DNA of 64,000 nucleotides from Paraburkholderia sp. LEh10 (GCF_017814945.1 NZ_JAGIPX010000010.1:128-64127); one strand, 5' to 3'. Numbered from the stretch's first letter, positions 53,782 to 62,827 are shown. Translations and numbers: made by a program. Notes: a model not told the origin generated them from the letters alone.

Positions 53782-54731
53782 CAGACCTTGCCCTTCAACA
53801 ATCCGTGGTGGCGGCTTCGCCGCGCGGCAAGACCTTTGCCGCCGTTGTCGTGATCGCGTATGCGCTGGTTGCGACGTTGCCGATCGTGTGGATCATCCTG
53901 ACGAGCTTCAAGACGCAGGAGGACGCGATTGCGTACCCGCCCGTCGTGGTGTTCCAGCCGTCGATGGAAGGCTACGTGAACCTGTTCACGATCCGTTCGC
54001 GGCAGACGCCGGAATTCATCGCGAGCCTGCCTCCCGCGCAGACCTGGTATGACCGCGATGTGCGCAGGCGCAATATGGTGATCGCGGGGCCGTCGAAGGT
54101 CGTGCCGCGTTTCGTCAATTCGCTTGTGATCGGCTTTGGCTCGACGTTTCTTGCCGTGTTTCTCGGCACGCTGGCCGCGTATGCGTTCTCGCGCTTCAAG
54201 GTGCCGCTGGCCGACGACCTGCTGTTCTTCATTCTGTCGACACGGATGATGCCGCCCATTGCCGTCGCGATTCCCATCTATCTGATGTACCGTGCGCTCG
54301 GGCTGGCCGACAGCTACCTGGGAATGATCGTGCTGTACACGGCGGTGAATGTTTCGCTGGCAGTGTGGCTGCTCAAGGGCTTCATCGACGAGATACCGCG
54401 CGAATACGAAGAAGCCGCGCTCGTCGACGGTTATACGCGCTTGCAGGCGTTCATCAAGGTCGTGCTGCCGCAGGCGATCACCGGAATTGCCGCCACGGCG
54501 ATTTTCTGTCTGATCTTCGCGTGGAACGAGTACGCGTTTGCGTTGTTGCTGACGAGCGGCGACGCGCAGACGATGCCGCCGTTCATCCCGTTCATCATCG
54601 GCGAGGGCGGTCAGGACTGGCCAGCCGTCGCGGCTGCCACGACCTTGTTCGTGCTGCCGATCCTGATCTTCACCGTCGTGCTGCGCAAGCACCTGTTGCG
54701 CGGCATCACTTTCGGAGCGGTACGCAAATGA
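53778..54731 (+). CDS. ABC transporter permease 2
   Basis: 317 residues, MalG-like with EAA loop EAALVDGYTRLQAFIKVVLP. Between the first helix and the core there is a loop of about 50 residues (TIRSRQTPEFIASLPPAQTW and YDRDVRRRNMVIAGPSKVVP) that is longer than in typical MalG and may face the periplasm. Partners: permease 1 and the two ATPases. The ATGA overlap at both ends indicates translational coupling. Confidence 0.93.
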   Translation: MTDLALQQSVVAASPRGKTFAAVVVIAYALVATLPIVWIILTSFKTQEDAIAYPPVVVFQPSMEGYVNLFTIRSRQTPEFIASLPPAQTWYDRDVRRRNMVIAGPSKVVPRFVNSLVIGFGSTFLAVFLGTLAAYAFSRFKVPLADDLLFFILSTRMMPPIAVAIPIYLMYRALGLADSYLGMIVLYTAVNVSLAVWLLKGFIDEIPREYEEAALVDGYTRLQAFIKVVLPQAITGIAATAIFCLIFAWNEYAFALLLTSGDAQTMPPFIPFIIGEGGQDWPAVAAATTLFVLPILIFTVVLRKHLLRGITFGAVRK

Positions 54732-54922
54732 AAGCGCAACCTGCGATGCCACGCCGCCGTCTCTTTCGCCGGCGCTACTGGGAAGGCGCTTCGACGGTGC
54801 TGATCGGCGTCGGCATCGCGATGCTCGTTCAGCCGTTCACCGTCGATCTCTACACCTGGTCGTTTCCCGTGATTCTGGTGGGCGCGCTGGCTTTCGTCGT
54901 GACGAGTCATTTTCGGGACTGA
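54728..54922 (+). CDS. 64-residue membrane protein inside the ABC operon
   Basis: A basic N-terminus (MPRRRLFRRRYWEG) then two hydrophobic stretches (ASTVLIGVGIAMLVQPFTVD and SFPVILVGALAFVVTSHFRD), so probably two membrane helices. It starts within the permease stop (ATGA) and stops 3 bases before the first ATPase. The arrangement implies a transporter accessory subunit. No known family. Confidence 0.75.
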   Translation: MKAQPAMPRRRLFRRRYWEGASTVLIGVGIAMLVQPFTVDLYTWSFPVILVGALAFVVTSHFRD

Positions 54923-54925
54923 GCC

Positions 54926-56041
54926 ATGTCGACGATCGTTCTTTCCAATCTCCACAAACGTTTCGGCGACTTCACGGCCGTGCGCAATACGAATCTGACG
55001 GTGAACGCGGGCCGCTTCGTCGTGCTGCTCGGACCTTCCGGCTGCGGCAAGACAACCACATTGCGCATGATCGCCGGACTCGAATTGCCGACGTCGGGAC
55101 AGATTCATATCGACGGCGAAGATGTCACGGCGCTGCGCGCGCGTCAGCGCGACATCGCATTCGTGTTCCAGATGTTCGCGCTCTATCCGCATATGAGCGT
55201 GCGCAACAACATCGCATTTCCGCTGAAAAACGAAGGCATTTCGCGCCGGGAAATAGCGACGCGTGTCGAATCCGCCGCCCGTATGCTGCGCATCGGATCG
55301 ATACTCGAGCGCAAGACGGGTGGACTGTCCGGCGGCGACCGTCAGCGTGTCGCTTTGGGCCGCGCGATCGTCCGGCATCCGAAGGCCTTTTTGATGGACG
55401 AGCCGCTCGGCACGCTCGATGCCGATTTCCGCGAGCTGATGTGCCTCGAACTGCGCAAGCTGCACAACGCGCTCAACGCGACAACCGTCTACGTGACGCA
55501 CGATCAAAGCGAGGCGATGGCGATGGCCGACGATATCGTCGTGATGAGTCAGGGCGAAGTATTGCAGTCCGCGTCGCCGCACGAGATCTATCACTATCCC
55601 GCCACCGTTTTCGTCGGCAATTTCATCGGCAGCCCGCCGATGAACTTTCTGCCCGTGGACAGCGGCGTCGAAGCGGGCACGGAACAGATCTCGCTGGGCG
55701 GCGCATGGGTGCCCGTGCCGCGTACTGACGCGTGCGCCGAAAAGGTGCTGCTAGGCATCCGGCCCGAGCACGTGCTGATCGACGAGCACGGAGTTTTGCG
55801 CGGCCGTGTGATCGCCGACGAGTATCTCGGCTCGCATCAGATCCTCGTCGTCGAGACGCCGCTTGGCATCGTGCGCGTGAGGGTTGGCAAGGACGAAGGG
55901 CGCGCGGCCGGCTCGCAGGTCGGTCTGTCGTTTCGCAGGGAACGCACGCTGCTTTATGACGCAGCCAGCGGCAAACTGCTTCCGGGCGCCGCGCTTCAAA
56001 TGGCCGTCAACGGAAACGGCAAAGGGGGCGCGTATGTCTGA
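54926..56041 (+). CDS. ABC transporter ATPase 1 (MalK/UgpC type)
   Basis: 371 residues. Walker A LGPSGCGKTTTLRMI, signature LSGGDRQRVALGRAIV, Walker B FLMDEPLGTLDA and the H-loop VYVTHDQSEAMAMAD are intact. The C-terminal OB fold (PMNFLPVDSG, GIRPEHVLID) is the regulatory part of this family. The signature has Asp in LSGGDRQR rather than Gln. Overlaps the second ATPase gene by 8 bases. Confidence 0.94.
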   Translation: MSTIVLSNLHKRFGDFTAVRNTNLTVNAGRFVVLLGPSGCGKTTTLRMIAGLELPTSGQIHIDGEDVTALRARQRDIAFVFQMFALYPHMSVRNNIAFPLKNEGISRREIATRVESAARMLRIGSILERKTGGLSGGDRQRVALGRAIVRHPKAFLMDEPLGTLDADFRELMCLELRKLHNALNATTVYVTHDQSEAMAMADDIVVMSQGEVLQSASPHEIYHYPATVFVGNFIGSPPMNFLPVDSGVEAGTEQISLGGAWVPVPRTDACAEKVLLGIRPEHVLIDEHGVLRGRVIADEYLGSHQILVVETPLGIVRVRVGKDEGRAAGSQVGLSFRRERTLLYDAASGKLLPGAALQMAVNGNGKGGAYV

Positions 56042-57053
56042 CATTCGCTTGCAGCATGTGACGAAGCGCTTCGGCGATATCGTTGCCGTCGACGATGTAT
56101 CGATCGACGTGAAGGAGGGGGAGTTCGTCGTGTTGCTCGGACCGAGCGGCGCAGGCAAGACGACGACGCTGCGGCTGATCGCCGGCCTTGAGCGGCCGGA
56201 CGCGGGCGGGATATTCATCGATGGGGAAGCGGCGACGGATTCGCATCCGGCCGATCGCGACGTCGCGTTTATTTTTCAGCAGTATTCGCTGTATCCCCAC
56301 CTCACCGTATTCGGCAATCTCGCCTTTCCATTGCGTTCGCCGCGACGGCGCGTGAGCGAGGCGGAAGTGACGGCGCGCGTGCAAGAGGTGGCGCAGATGC
56401 TGCACATGGAGTCCAAGCTCGGCAACATGGCGACGCATCTGTCGGGCGGCGAAATGCAGCGCGTGGCGATCGGCCGCGCGCTCGTGCGTCAGCCGAAGGT
56501 CTTCCTGATGGACGAGCCGCTGTCGTCGCTCGACGCGAAGCTGCGCGAAGAACTGCGGATCGAATTGAAGCGGCTGCATCGCACGATCGGCGCGACGATC
56601 ATCTACGTCACGCACGATCAGGTCGAAGCGACGACGCTCGCGGATCGCATCGGCATACTCGAACATGGCCGCATCGTGCAGATAGGCACGCCGCGCGAAG
56701 TGTACGGCAACCCTGCGTCGCTCAGCGCCGCGCAACGTCTCGGCTCGCCGCCCATCAACCTGCTGCCGCCCGCACTGTTCGATCCGGCAGCGATGCCGGC
56801 GGGCACCTCGACGGTCGCGATCCGTCCTGAAGACATTGTTCTGCACACGCCCGATACGCGCGACGTGCTCAACCTTCGCGTGCTCGAGTACTCGCCGCTC
56901 AGGCATCTATTGATTCTCGACCGCGACGGCACCGCGATCGTCGCGACAACGATGACCGAGCGCAATTTCGCGCCAGGGCAAACGGTCGGCGTGTCGCTGC
57001 CGCCGCGCAGCCTTCTCTATTTCCGCTCCGACGGCAGGAGGATTCCGGCATGA
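56034..57053 (+). CDS. ABC transporter ATPase 2
   Basis: 339 residues, same family as its neighbour: Walker A LGPSGAGKTTTLRLI, signature LSGGEMQRVAIGRALV, Walker B FLMDEPLSSLDAKL, H-loop YVTHDQVEATTLAD. A heterodimer of two ATPases for one transporter is known from glycerol-type GlpSTPQV systems. Stop overlaps the dhaL start. Start ATG 56034 is within the first ATPase gene. Confidence 0.94.
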   Translation: MSDIRLQHVTKRFGDIVAVDDVSIDVKEGEFVVLLGPSGAGKTTTLRLIAGLERPDAGGIFIDGEAATDSHPADRDVAFIFQQYSLYPHLTVFGNLAFPLRSPRRRVSEAEVTARVQEVAQMLHMESKLGNMATHLSGGEMQRVAIGRALVRQPKVFLMDEPLSSLDAKLREELRIELKRLHRTIGATIIYVTHDQVEATTLADRIGILEHGRIVQIGTPREVYGNPASLSAAQRLGSPPINLLPPALFDPAAMPAGTSTVAIRPEDIVLHTPDTRDVLNLRVLEYSPLRHLLILDRDGTAIVATTMTERNFAPGQTVGVSLPPRSLLYFRSDGRRIPA

Positions 57054-57688
57054 ACGGCAAAACGGTCATGGCGTGCATCGAGGCTGCGCGTGCCACGCTG
57101 AAGGAACACACGGATGAAATCGCAGCGCTTGATCAACAGATCGGCGACGGAGATCATATCTTCAACCTGCTTCGCGGTGCCGATGCGCTGCTTGCAATGC
57201 GCGCCGATATCGAGGCTGAGGCGTTCGCACCCGCGTTGGACCTCGCAGCGTCGAAACTGCTGTCGACGGTTGGCGGTTCGTCGGGGCCGCTGTTCTTTTC
57301 GTTGCTGCACGGCATGGCGAAGGCCGGCGCGCAAAGCGCGGACGCGCTGAGCGTCGGGGACGCGGCGCGGATGTTCGCGGCAGGTGTCGATGCCGTTGCA
57401 CAGCGCGGCAAGGCCGGCATCGGCAGCAAGACGATGATGGACGTGCTCATTCCCGTGGCATCGCGCTTTGCCGAACTGGCCGACAGCGAAGCCGCGCCGG
57501 AGGTCGTACTCGATGTATTGCCCCAGGTCGCCGAAGCGGGCATGCTCGCCACCCGCGACATGCTTGCGACCAAGGGGCGCGCGTCGTTTCTCGGCGAGCG
57601 CTCGCGTGGTCACATCGATCCCGGCGCGCGATCGAGCCAGTTGATGATCGATGCAGTGTGCGCGCGGCTCGCGCAGGACAGAGAATGA
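57050..57688 (+). CDS. dhaL: Dihydroxyacetone kinase subunit DhaL
   Basis: 212 residues, all-helical DhaL fold. LDQQIGDGDHIFNLLRG has the metal-binding Asp residues that hold the adenine nucleotide, GGSSGPLFFSLL is the phosphate loop and GRASFLGERSRGHIDPGA the family end block. GDGDHGxN is here GDGDHIFN. DhaL supplies the phosphoryl donor to DhaK. With no dhaM nearby, an ATP-dependent system is likely. It overlaps the ATPase 2 stop and is 14 bases before dhaK. Confidence 0.93.
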   Translation: MNGKTVMACIEAARATLKEHTDEIAALDQQIGDGDHIFNLLRGADALLAMRADIEAEAFAPALDLAASKLLSTVGGSSGPLFFSLLHGMAKAGAQSADALSVGDAARMFAAGVDAVAQRGKAGIGSKTMMDVLIPVASRFAELADSEAAPEVVLDVLPQVAEAGMLATRDMLATKGRASFLGERSRGHIDPGARSSQLMIDAVCARLAQDRE

Positions 57689-57702
57689 AAGGAGCGTAGG
57701 CC

Positions 57703-58692
57703 ATGAAGAAATTTATCAACCACGTCGACGATTTTCTGACCGAGAGCCTCGCCGGGTTCGCCGCCGCGCACAGCGATCTTGTCGTGCTCAATCAGGAACC
57801 CGTATTCGTGCGGCGCAAGACACTGAAGCCGGGCAAGGTCGCGTTGATCTCGGGCGGCGGCTCGGGACACGAGCCTTTGCATAGCGGCTTTGTTGGCTAC
57901 GGGATGCTCGATGCAGCATGCCCGGGCCAGGTCTTCACGTCGCCGACCCCCGACCAGATGATGGCTGCGGCAAAGGCCGTCGATACGGGCGCGGGAACAC
58001 TCTTCATCGTGAAGAACTATTCTGGCGATCTGATGAACTTCGAAATGGCCTCGGAGATGTCGGAGTTGCCGAATGCGATGGTGTTGATCAACGACGATGT
58101 CGCCGTCGAAAACTCCAGCTACACGACGGGGCGACGCGGCGTGGCGGGTGCCGTGATCGTCGAGAAACTGGTGGGCAGTCTTGCCGAAAGCGGCGCCGAC
58201 CTCGAACAATGCAAGGCGTTCGGCGACCGGATCAACAAGAATACGGCGTCGATGGGCGTTGCGTTTTCGAGTTGCACGGTGCCCGCAGCGGGCACCTCGA
58301 CGTTCAAGATCGGCGACGATGAAATCGAAGTCGGCGTGGGAATTCATGGCGAGCCGGGGCGGCGGCGCGCGCGCTTTGCAGCGGCCGATGCGATTGCGGG
58401 AGAACTGCTGACGGCCATTGTCGCCGATCTCAAACCGGGCGCGGATTCGGAATTGCTGGTCCTGATCAACGGGCTGGGTGGCACGCCGCTTGGTGAACTT
58501 TATCTGCTGTTCAATTCCACGCGCTCATGGCTGCAACAGCGCGACCTGAAGATCGCGCGCGTGCAGGTCGGTTCGCTTACGACCTCGCTGGAAATGGCGG
58601 GTGCATCGATCACCTTATGTGTGATGGACGACGACATGATGCGGCATTGGGATAGCCCCGTGCATACGCCGTCGCTGAGGTGGGGGATGTAG
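57703..58692 (+). CDS. dhaK: Dihydroxyacetone kinase subunit DhaK
   Basis: 329 residues. GGGSGHEPLHSGFVGYGMLD (His56) and NYSGDLMNFEMA bind the substrate; His215 in VGIHGEPGRRR forms the hemiaminal with the ketone. These residues are the same as in DhaK and in related erythrulose kinases, so a triose or tetrose substrate fits equally. GGAGCG precedes the ATG 57703. It closes the operon; nothing is encoded on plus after it for over 1 kb. Confidence 0.95.
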   Translation: MKKFINHVDDFLTESLAGFAAAHSDLVVLNQEPVFVRRKTLKPGKVALISGGGSGHEPLHSGFVGYGMLDAACPGQVFTSPTPDQMMAAAKAVDTGAGTLFIVKNYSGDLMNFEMASEMSELPNAMVLINDDVAVENSSYTTGRRGVAGAVIVEKLVGSLAESGADLEQCKAFGDRINKNTASMGVAFSSCTVPAAGTSTFKIGDDEIEVGVGIHGEPGRRRARFAAADAIAGELLTAIVADLKPGADSELLVLINGLGGTPLGELYLLFNSTRSWLQQRDLKIARVQVGSLTTSLEMAGASITLCVMDDDMMRHWDSPVHTPSLRWGM

Positions 58693-58773
58693 CAGTATCG
58701 AACGCTGTGCCGGTTGTTGTTTACTCCAGACGTACGCCACGCCACCTTCGCGGCTTCACGAGCCTTTGAGAAC

Positions 58774-59727
58774 TCAGCGAATCGACGTGTCGAGAGCGTA
58801 TGGACCTTTGCGCAAGCGCTTGACGATAAATTGCGTGCATGCGCGCAATTTCGGAGAGGTCTGCAGCTTGGCGGCAGTGACCGCCCAGACATTGGCTTCC
58901 TGCCGGTATTCGGGCAGCACCCGCTGGAGCTGGCCGGACTTCAGTGCGTGAGCGACATCCCAGCCGGAAAGAAGAATGATGCCGTTCCCCGCCAGCGCCC
59001 AGTTGCTCGCAATATCGCTGTGGTTTGAACCGATTGATCCCGTTACCTTGACCGACTCGATTCCTTGAGGACCTTGTAGTCGCCACACGCCAAACGTCTG
59101 ATGTCGCTCCCTGTAGAGAAGACAATCGTGGTTCGCCAGCTCGGCCACCGTCCTCGGCACGCCACGCCGCGCCAGGTATTCGGGCGCGGCGCAAAGCACC
59201 CGCGCATTCTCGACAACGAGATGAGTGACGAGATGCGGCTCGGAGACTTCGCCCATCCGTATATCGATGTCAAATCCCTCAGCTAGCAGGTCGACACTCC
59301 GGTCCATCAGTTCCAGCCATATTTCCAGATCGGGATGCTCGCGATGCAGTTCCGCCAGGATCGGGGAAAGGTGATTGCGCCCGAGCCGCAGACTCGAGCT
59401 GATGCGCAACTGGCCAGACAGGCGAGTGTCCGTTCGCGACACGCTGTCGTTCAGTCCTTCCACCGCGTCGAGCACCTTGCGCGCCCATGCATAGGCCGCT
59501 TCGCCGGCATCACTGATTCGCACATGGCGAGTCGTGCGATGAAACAGCGTCACGCCCAGCGCGCGCTCCAGATCTGCTACGCGCTTGCTGACGTAGGCAG
59601 GTGAAATGCCCAGATCCGTCGCGGCCGCGACGAAGCTCGAGCGCCGGGCGACCTGGCAGAAGACACGAAGGTCGACGAGATCCCAATCATTATTCACGAT
59701 CTGGAAGGATTGAAGTGAACGATGCAT
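58774..59727 (-). CDS. LysR-family regulator
   Basis: 317 residues from MHRSLQSFQIVNNDWDLVDL; helix-turn-helix SSFVAAATDLGISPAYVSKR, effector domain with GQLRISSSLRLGRNHLSPIL and a C-terminal basic tail. Divergent from the decayed MFS remnant and the Gfo/Idh gene, so it probably controls those. An upstream in-frame ATG at 59742 adds 5 residues; either is possible. It resembles the GcvA/DsdC-like branch of LysR. Confidence 0.88.
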   Translation of the reverse strand: MHRSLQSFQIVNNDWDLVDLRVFCQVARRSSFVAAATDLGISPAYVSKRVADLERALGVTLFHRTTRHVRISDAGEAAYAWARKVLDAVEGLNDSVSRTDTRLSGQLRISSSLRLGRNHLSPILAELHREHPDLEIWLELMDRSVDLLAEGFDIDIRMGEVSEPHLVTHLVVENARVLCAAPEYLARRGVPRTVAELANHDCLLYRERHQTFGVWRLQGPQGIESVKVTGSIGSNHSDIASNWALAGNGIILLSGWDVAHALKSGQLQRVLPEYRQEANVWAVTAAKLQTSPKLRACTQFIVKRLRKGPYALDTSIR

Positions 59728-59815
59728 GCATTGTAAGTGCAACAGTTGCCTTTAATCTCTGCTGATACGAGGCTGCGCGTCGAGAGTCCGCGCGCAAATA
59801 AACAGGAGACGGGTA

Positions 59816-60010
59816 ATGGAGCATCAGGCAAGCAACGCAGCCCGCAACGGGCAAGCCGCGAGACAGCGGCGCTGGGCTGCTGCACGCGGATGGATAGGTT
59901 CAATGCTCGACTACAACGACTCCTTGATCTATGCGACGGCTGCGTCGCTCATCGTTCTTTTTTCCCCTATGGCAATTCCGACGTTGCCTTCGCGGTTTCG
60001 CTCGCGCTGA
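59816..60010 (+). pseudogene. 5' remnant of an MFS transporter gene
   Basis: 64 codons: MEHQASNAARNGQAARQRRW then AAARGWIGSMLDYNDSLIYA, the first helix of an MFS transporter (MhbT/aromatic-acid or sugar-acid type with D in the helix). The next part of that protein (SFFPYGNSDVAFAVSLA) is found about 1 base shifted at 59943-59996, so a frameshift separates them. Everything beyond is deleted. A good ribosome site (GGAGACGGG) remains. The Gfo/Idh gene starts 69 bases later. Confidence 0.7.
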
Positions 60011-60078
60011 GTGCCCAAACATCCGCCAGTTCTTGCGCGAGCACGTGCGTGAACGCATTCATTGAGGAGCAGCAAAGC

Positions 60079-61131
60079 ATGAGCAAGACTCGAATCGCCG
60101 TCGCGGGAGCCGGCTACATTGGACAGGCGCATATCGGCGCGGCAGCCGCAAGCAGTACCTGCACGCTTTCGGCTATCGTCGACCCGTCGCCGGCTGCGAA
60201 GGACGTCGCGGAAAAGGCGAACGTCCCGCTTTACGCAACGCTGGACGAACTGTTCACGAAAGACAAGCCGGACGGCATTGTGCTTGCGACGCCAAATCAA
60301 CTTCACGTCGCGCACGCAAAGCAATCGCTTGAAGCAGGTGTGCCGATGCTGCTGGAGAAGCCGATCGCGCCGACTGTCGCCGACGCCGAGGCACTGGTGC
60401 ATGCCGTGGAGGACGCGGATGTGCCTATTTTGATTGGCCATCATCGTGCGCATAGTCCGATCATGGCGAAGGCCCGCCAGGTCGTCGAGTCTGGCGTGCT
60501 CGGACGTCTCGTCGCCGTGACGGGGACGGCGATGTACCTGAAGCCGGATCACTATTTCGCCGATGCGCCCTGGCGTCGGGAGATTGGGGCCGGTCCGATC
60601 CTGCTGAACATGATTCATGAGGTGCACAATCTTCGCATGCTCTGTGGCGACATCGTCGCAGTACAGGCGTTCAAATCGCATGCGACGAGAGGATTTGCCG
60701 TCGAGGATACCGTCGCTATCAATCTTCGATTCGAAAGTGGCGTGCTCGGTACCTTCCTGCTTTCGGACACGGCCGCCAGCGCGCGCAGTTGGGAGCAGAC
60801 GTCGCAGGAAAACAAGGCCTATCCGACATATGATGACGAGGACTGTTACCTCATCGCAGGTACGAACGGAAGCCTGGGTATTCCGACCATGCGGCTGAAG
60901 ACGTATCCTCGCCGCGAGGACCGGTCATGGTGGAAGCCGTTCGAGGTCGGCGTGGTCGGCATGGTTCGGGACGACCCCATCAAACATCAGATGGAGCATT
61001 TTGCTGCGGTTGCACGAGGTGAGGTTGCGCCTTTAGTGTCTGCGCGCGACGGTCTCAAGAACTTGCGCGTCACGGAAGCGATTGTCACTGCGGCAACGTC
61101 GGGCACTGTCGTCGAAATACCGCGTGACTGA
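60079..61131 (+). CDS. Gfo/Idh/MocA-family dehydrogenase
   Basis: 350 residues. NAD loop IAVAGAGYIGQAHIGAAA, then LATPNQLHVAHAKQSLEAGV and catalytic Lys in MLLEKPIAPTVADAEALV; the C-terminal half is the substrate domain (GPILLNMIHEVHNLRMLCGD with His). Substrates of such enzymes are sugars, inositols or shikimate-like acids. AGGAG is about 8 bases upstream of ATG 60079, and the frame extends to 59737 only through the MFS remnant. Followed after 25 bases by the dehydroquinase-like gene. Confidence 0.92.
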   Translation: MSKTRIAVAGAGYIGQAHIGAAAASSTCTLSAIVDPSPAAKDVAEKANVPLYATLDELFTKDKPDGIVLATPNQLHVAHAKQSLEAGVPMLLEKPIAPTVADAEALVHAVEDADVPILIGHHRAHSPIMAKARQVVESGVLGRLVAVTGTAMYLKPDHYFADAPWRREIGAGPILLNMIHEVHNLRMLCGDIVAVQAFKSHATRGFAVEDTVAINLRFESGVLGTFLLSDTAASARSWEQTSQENKAYPTYDDEDCYLIAGTNGSLGIPTMRLKTYPRREDRSWWKPFEVGVVGMVRDDPIKHQMEHFAAVARGEVAPLVSARDGLKNLRVTEAIVTAATSGTVVEIPRD

Positions 61132-61156
61132 AACTCAATATTGGAGAGAGACGGAA

Positions 61157-61606
61157 ATGAAAGTACTCATGCTTCATGGCATCAACCACAATATGTTCGG
61201 CAAGCGCGACCCGGTTCAGTATGGAACGGTCACGCTCGCCGAGATCGACGCAAAGCTGCAGGCGTTGGGCCGCGAGCTTGGTGCGGAAGTCGAGAGTTTC
61301 CAGACCAATCACGAAGGCGAAATGTGCGAGCGTATCCATCAGGCTTTTATCGACGGTGTGGACGCTGTGCTGATCAACGCTGGCGCCTGGACGCATTACA
61401 GCTACGGTATTCGCGATGCACTGGCGATTTTGACCGTGCCTGTGATCGAGGTTCACATGTCCAACATCCACGCACGCGAGGCATTCCGGCATCTTTCCGT
61501 ATTCGCCGAAATCGTGAAAGGGCAGATCTGCGGATTGGGCGTGGACAGCTATCTGCTCGCGCTGCGCGCCGCAGTGAGTGCGGTAACGGAGAAGAAGAAA
61601 GCTTGA
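61157..61606 (+). CDS. Type II 3-dehydroquinate dehydratase-like protein
   Basis: 149 residues, the AroQ fold. Preserved catalytic set: Arg17 and Tyr22 (MFGKRDPVQYG), Asn74, His80 (INAGAWTHYS), Glu98, His100, Ser102 and Asn103 (EVHMSNIHAREAF), Arg111. But the invariant NPGAYTHTS block is NAGAWTHYS. Because it pairs with a Gfo/Idh dehydrogenase, not with aromatic genes, it may dehydrate a quinate- or shikimate-like acid in catabolism. Reaction not proven. Gap to the Gfo/Idh gene is 25 bases. Confidence 0.88.
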   Translation: MKVLMLHGINHNMFGKRDPVQYGTVTLAEIDAKLQALGRELGAEVESFQTNHEGEMCERIHQAFIDGVDAVLINAGAWTHYSYGIRDALAILTVPVIEVHMSNIHAREAFRHLSVFAEIVKGQICGLGVDSYLLALRAAVSAVTEKKKA

Positions 61607-61642
61607 CGATTGAAGCTTCTGGTGTGCTGAGTTAAAAATTCA

Positions 61643-62283
61643 TTGAATGATGTCGAGCACGTACTAAAGTGTTCTGTGTGGCGCTCGATACGAGGAGGCA
61701 TCGGTGAGCGGACGTCCCAGAAGAGCCAGATTCAGGCGCTGGACCGCACGCAACCCATGTTGCCGCTGGCACCCGGCATCCCTGAGCGACGCACGCACGA
61801 TTACATGCGCCACGGCGCGCGACTGCGCTGTTCGCAGCGCTGGTTATTGCGACTGATGAAGTGATCGCCGAGGTACATCGGCGCCATTGCAGCAGCGAAT
61901 TCCTGCGCTTTCTGCGTACCATCGAAGCCAGCGTGCCGTCTTACCTGGATGTGCATCTGGTGATGGATAACTATGGCACGCACAAAACGCCCTCGATCAA
62001 AGCCGGGTTCGCTCGTCGTCCTCGCTTCCATGTTCACTTCGCGCCTACCTCGGCGTCGTGGCTTAACCAGGTCGGACGCTGGTTTGCCGCGCTCACTGAA
62101 AAATATCTTCGACGCGGCACGCATCGGTCGACACGCCAACTCGAAGACTCGATCCGTCATTACCTGGACATCTATAACACCAATCCCCAACCGTTTATCT
62201 GGAGCAAGTCGGCTGATGAAATCGTGGCGAGCCTCGAACGGTTTTGTGCGCGGGTCCGAAGCGCTACGGCAGGAGCATCATGA
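61643..62283 (+). pseudogene. Broken IS630-type transposase
   Basis: First fragment (to 61864) reads [20 protein letters not shown] then [13 protein letters not shown]. The second (frame +1) continues [60 protein letters not shown] and [20 protein letters not shown]. The order matches IS630/Tc1-mariner DDE transposases. The 5' third is missing, the first catalytic Asp (DEKSQIQ in relatives) is Ser, and a frameshift lies at about 61840. No terminal repeats are visible. Immobile remnant. Confidence 0.8.
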
Positions 62284-62522
62284 ATATCAATACCGATGCA
62301 ATCGATGAAGTCGTCCTGGCACTTCTCTACCTGACCCTGCACGACCGATACCGCGCATGGAAGGGATTTGACTGGGATGTACTGAACCGGCTCTACGAGC
62401 GAGGCTTCATCGAAGATCCCGTCAACAAGACGAAGTCCGTGATCTTTACCGAAGAAGGATTGCGCGAATCCGAGCGGCTCTTTAATGAGCACTTCGTCAT
62501 TCCGGAGGCAACAGGAAATTGA
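62280..62522 (+). CDS. DUF6429 family protein
   Basis: 80 residues: [20 protein letters not shown] then [20 protein letters not shown] and [19 protein letters not shown], all DUF6429. Its ATG overlaps the transposase stop (ATGA), a layout seen with IS630-like passengers, so it may have travelled with the IS. It is intact while the transposase is broken. Function unknown. Confidence 0.82.
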   Translation: MNINTDAIDEVVLALLYLTLHDRYRAWKGFDWDVLNRLYERGFIEDPVNKTKSVIFTEEGLRESERLFNEHFVIPEATGN

Positions 62523-62652
62523 TTCAACGAACTTCTAACTCACGAAACTAGTTCACGAATGGTATCTGACGCGGACGGGGGGATATACACGGCACGTTAC
62601 GCCTACATGGAAAATCGGATGATACTGCTAACAACTATTCCGAACTTCTGAC

Positions 62653-62805
62653 ATGACGTTACTTGCCGAGCGGACGTACTACGATTCTGAAAAGCCAACG
62701 CTCGCATGGGCGAAAGACAAACTTTTCTACGGCTCTGAAGATAGCGACGCGATCAGTCTTCCCCCGACGCTTTGGGATCGCCTTTCAGTGCTGCGCGTGC
62801 GATGA
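62653..62805 (+). CDS. Possible short ORF, 50 residues
   Basis: Reads MTLLAERTYYDSEKPTLAWA then KDKLFYGSEDSDAISLPPTL. Sensible residue mix but no known family and no strong ribosome site. May be a fragment of an older gene. Confidence 0.22.
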   Translation: MTLLAERTYYDSEKPTLAWAKDKLFYGSEDSDAISLPPTLWDRLSVLRVR

Positions 62806-62827
62806 CGCCACCCCGTCAATGAACAGG

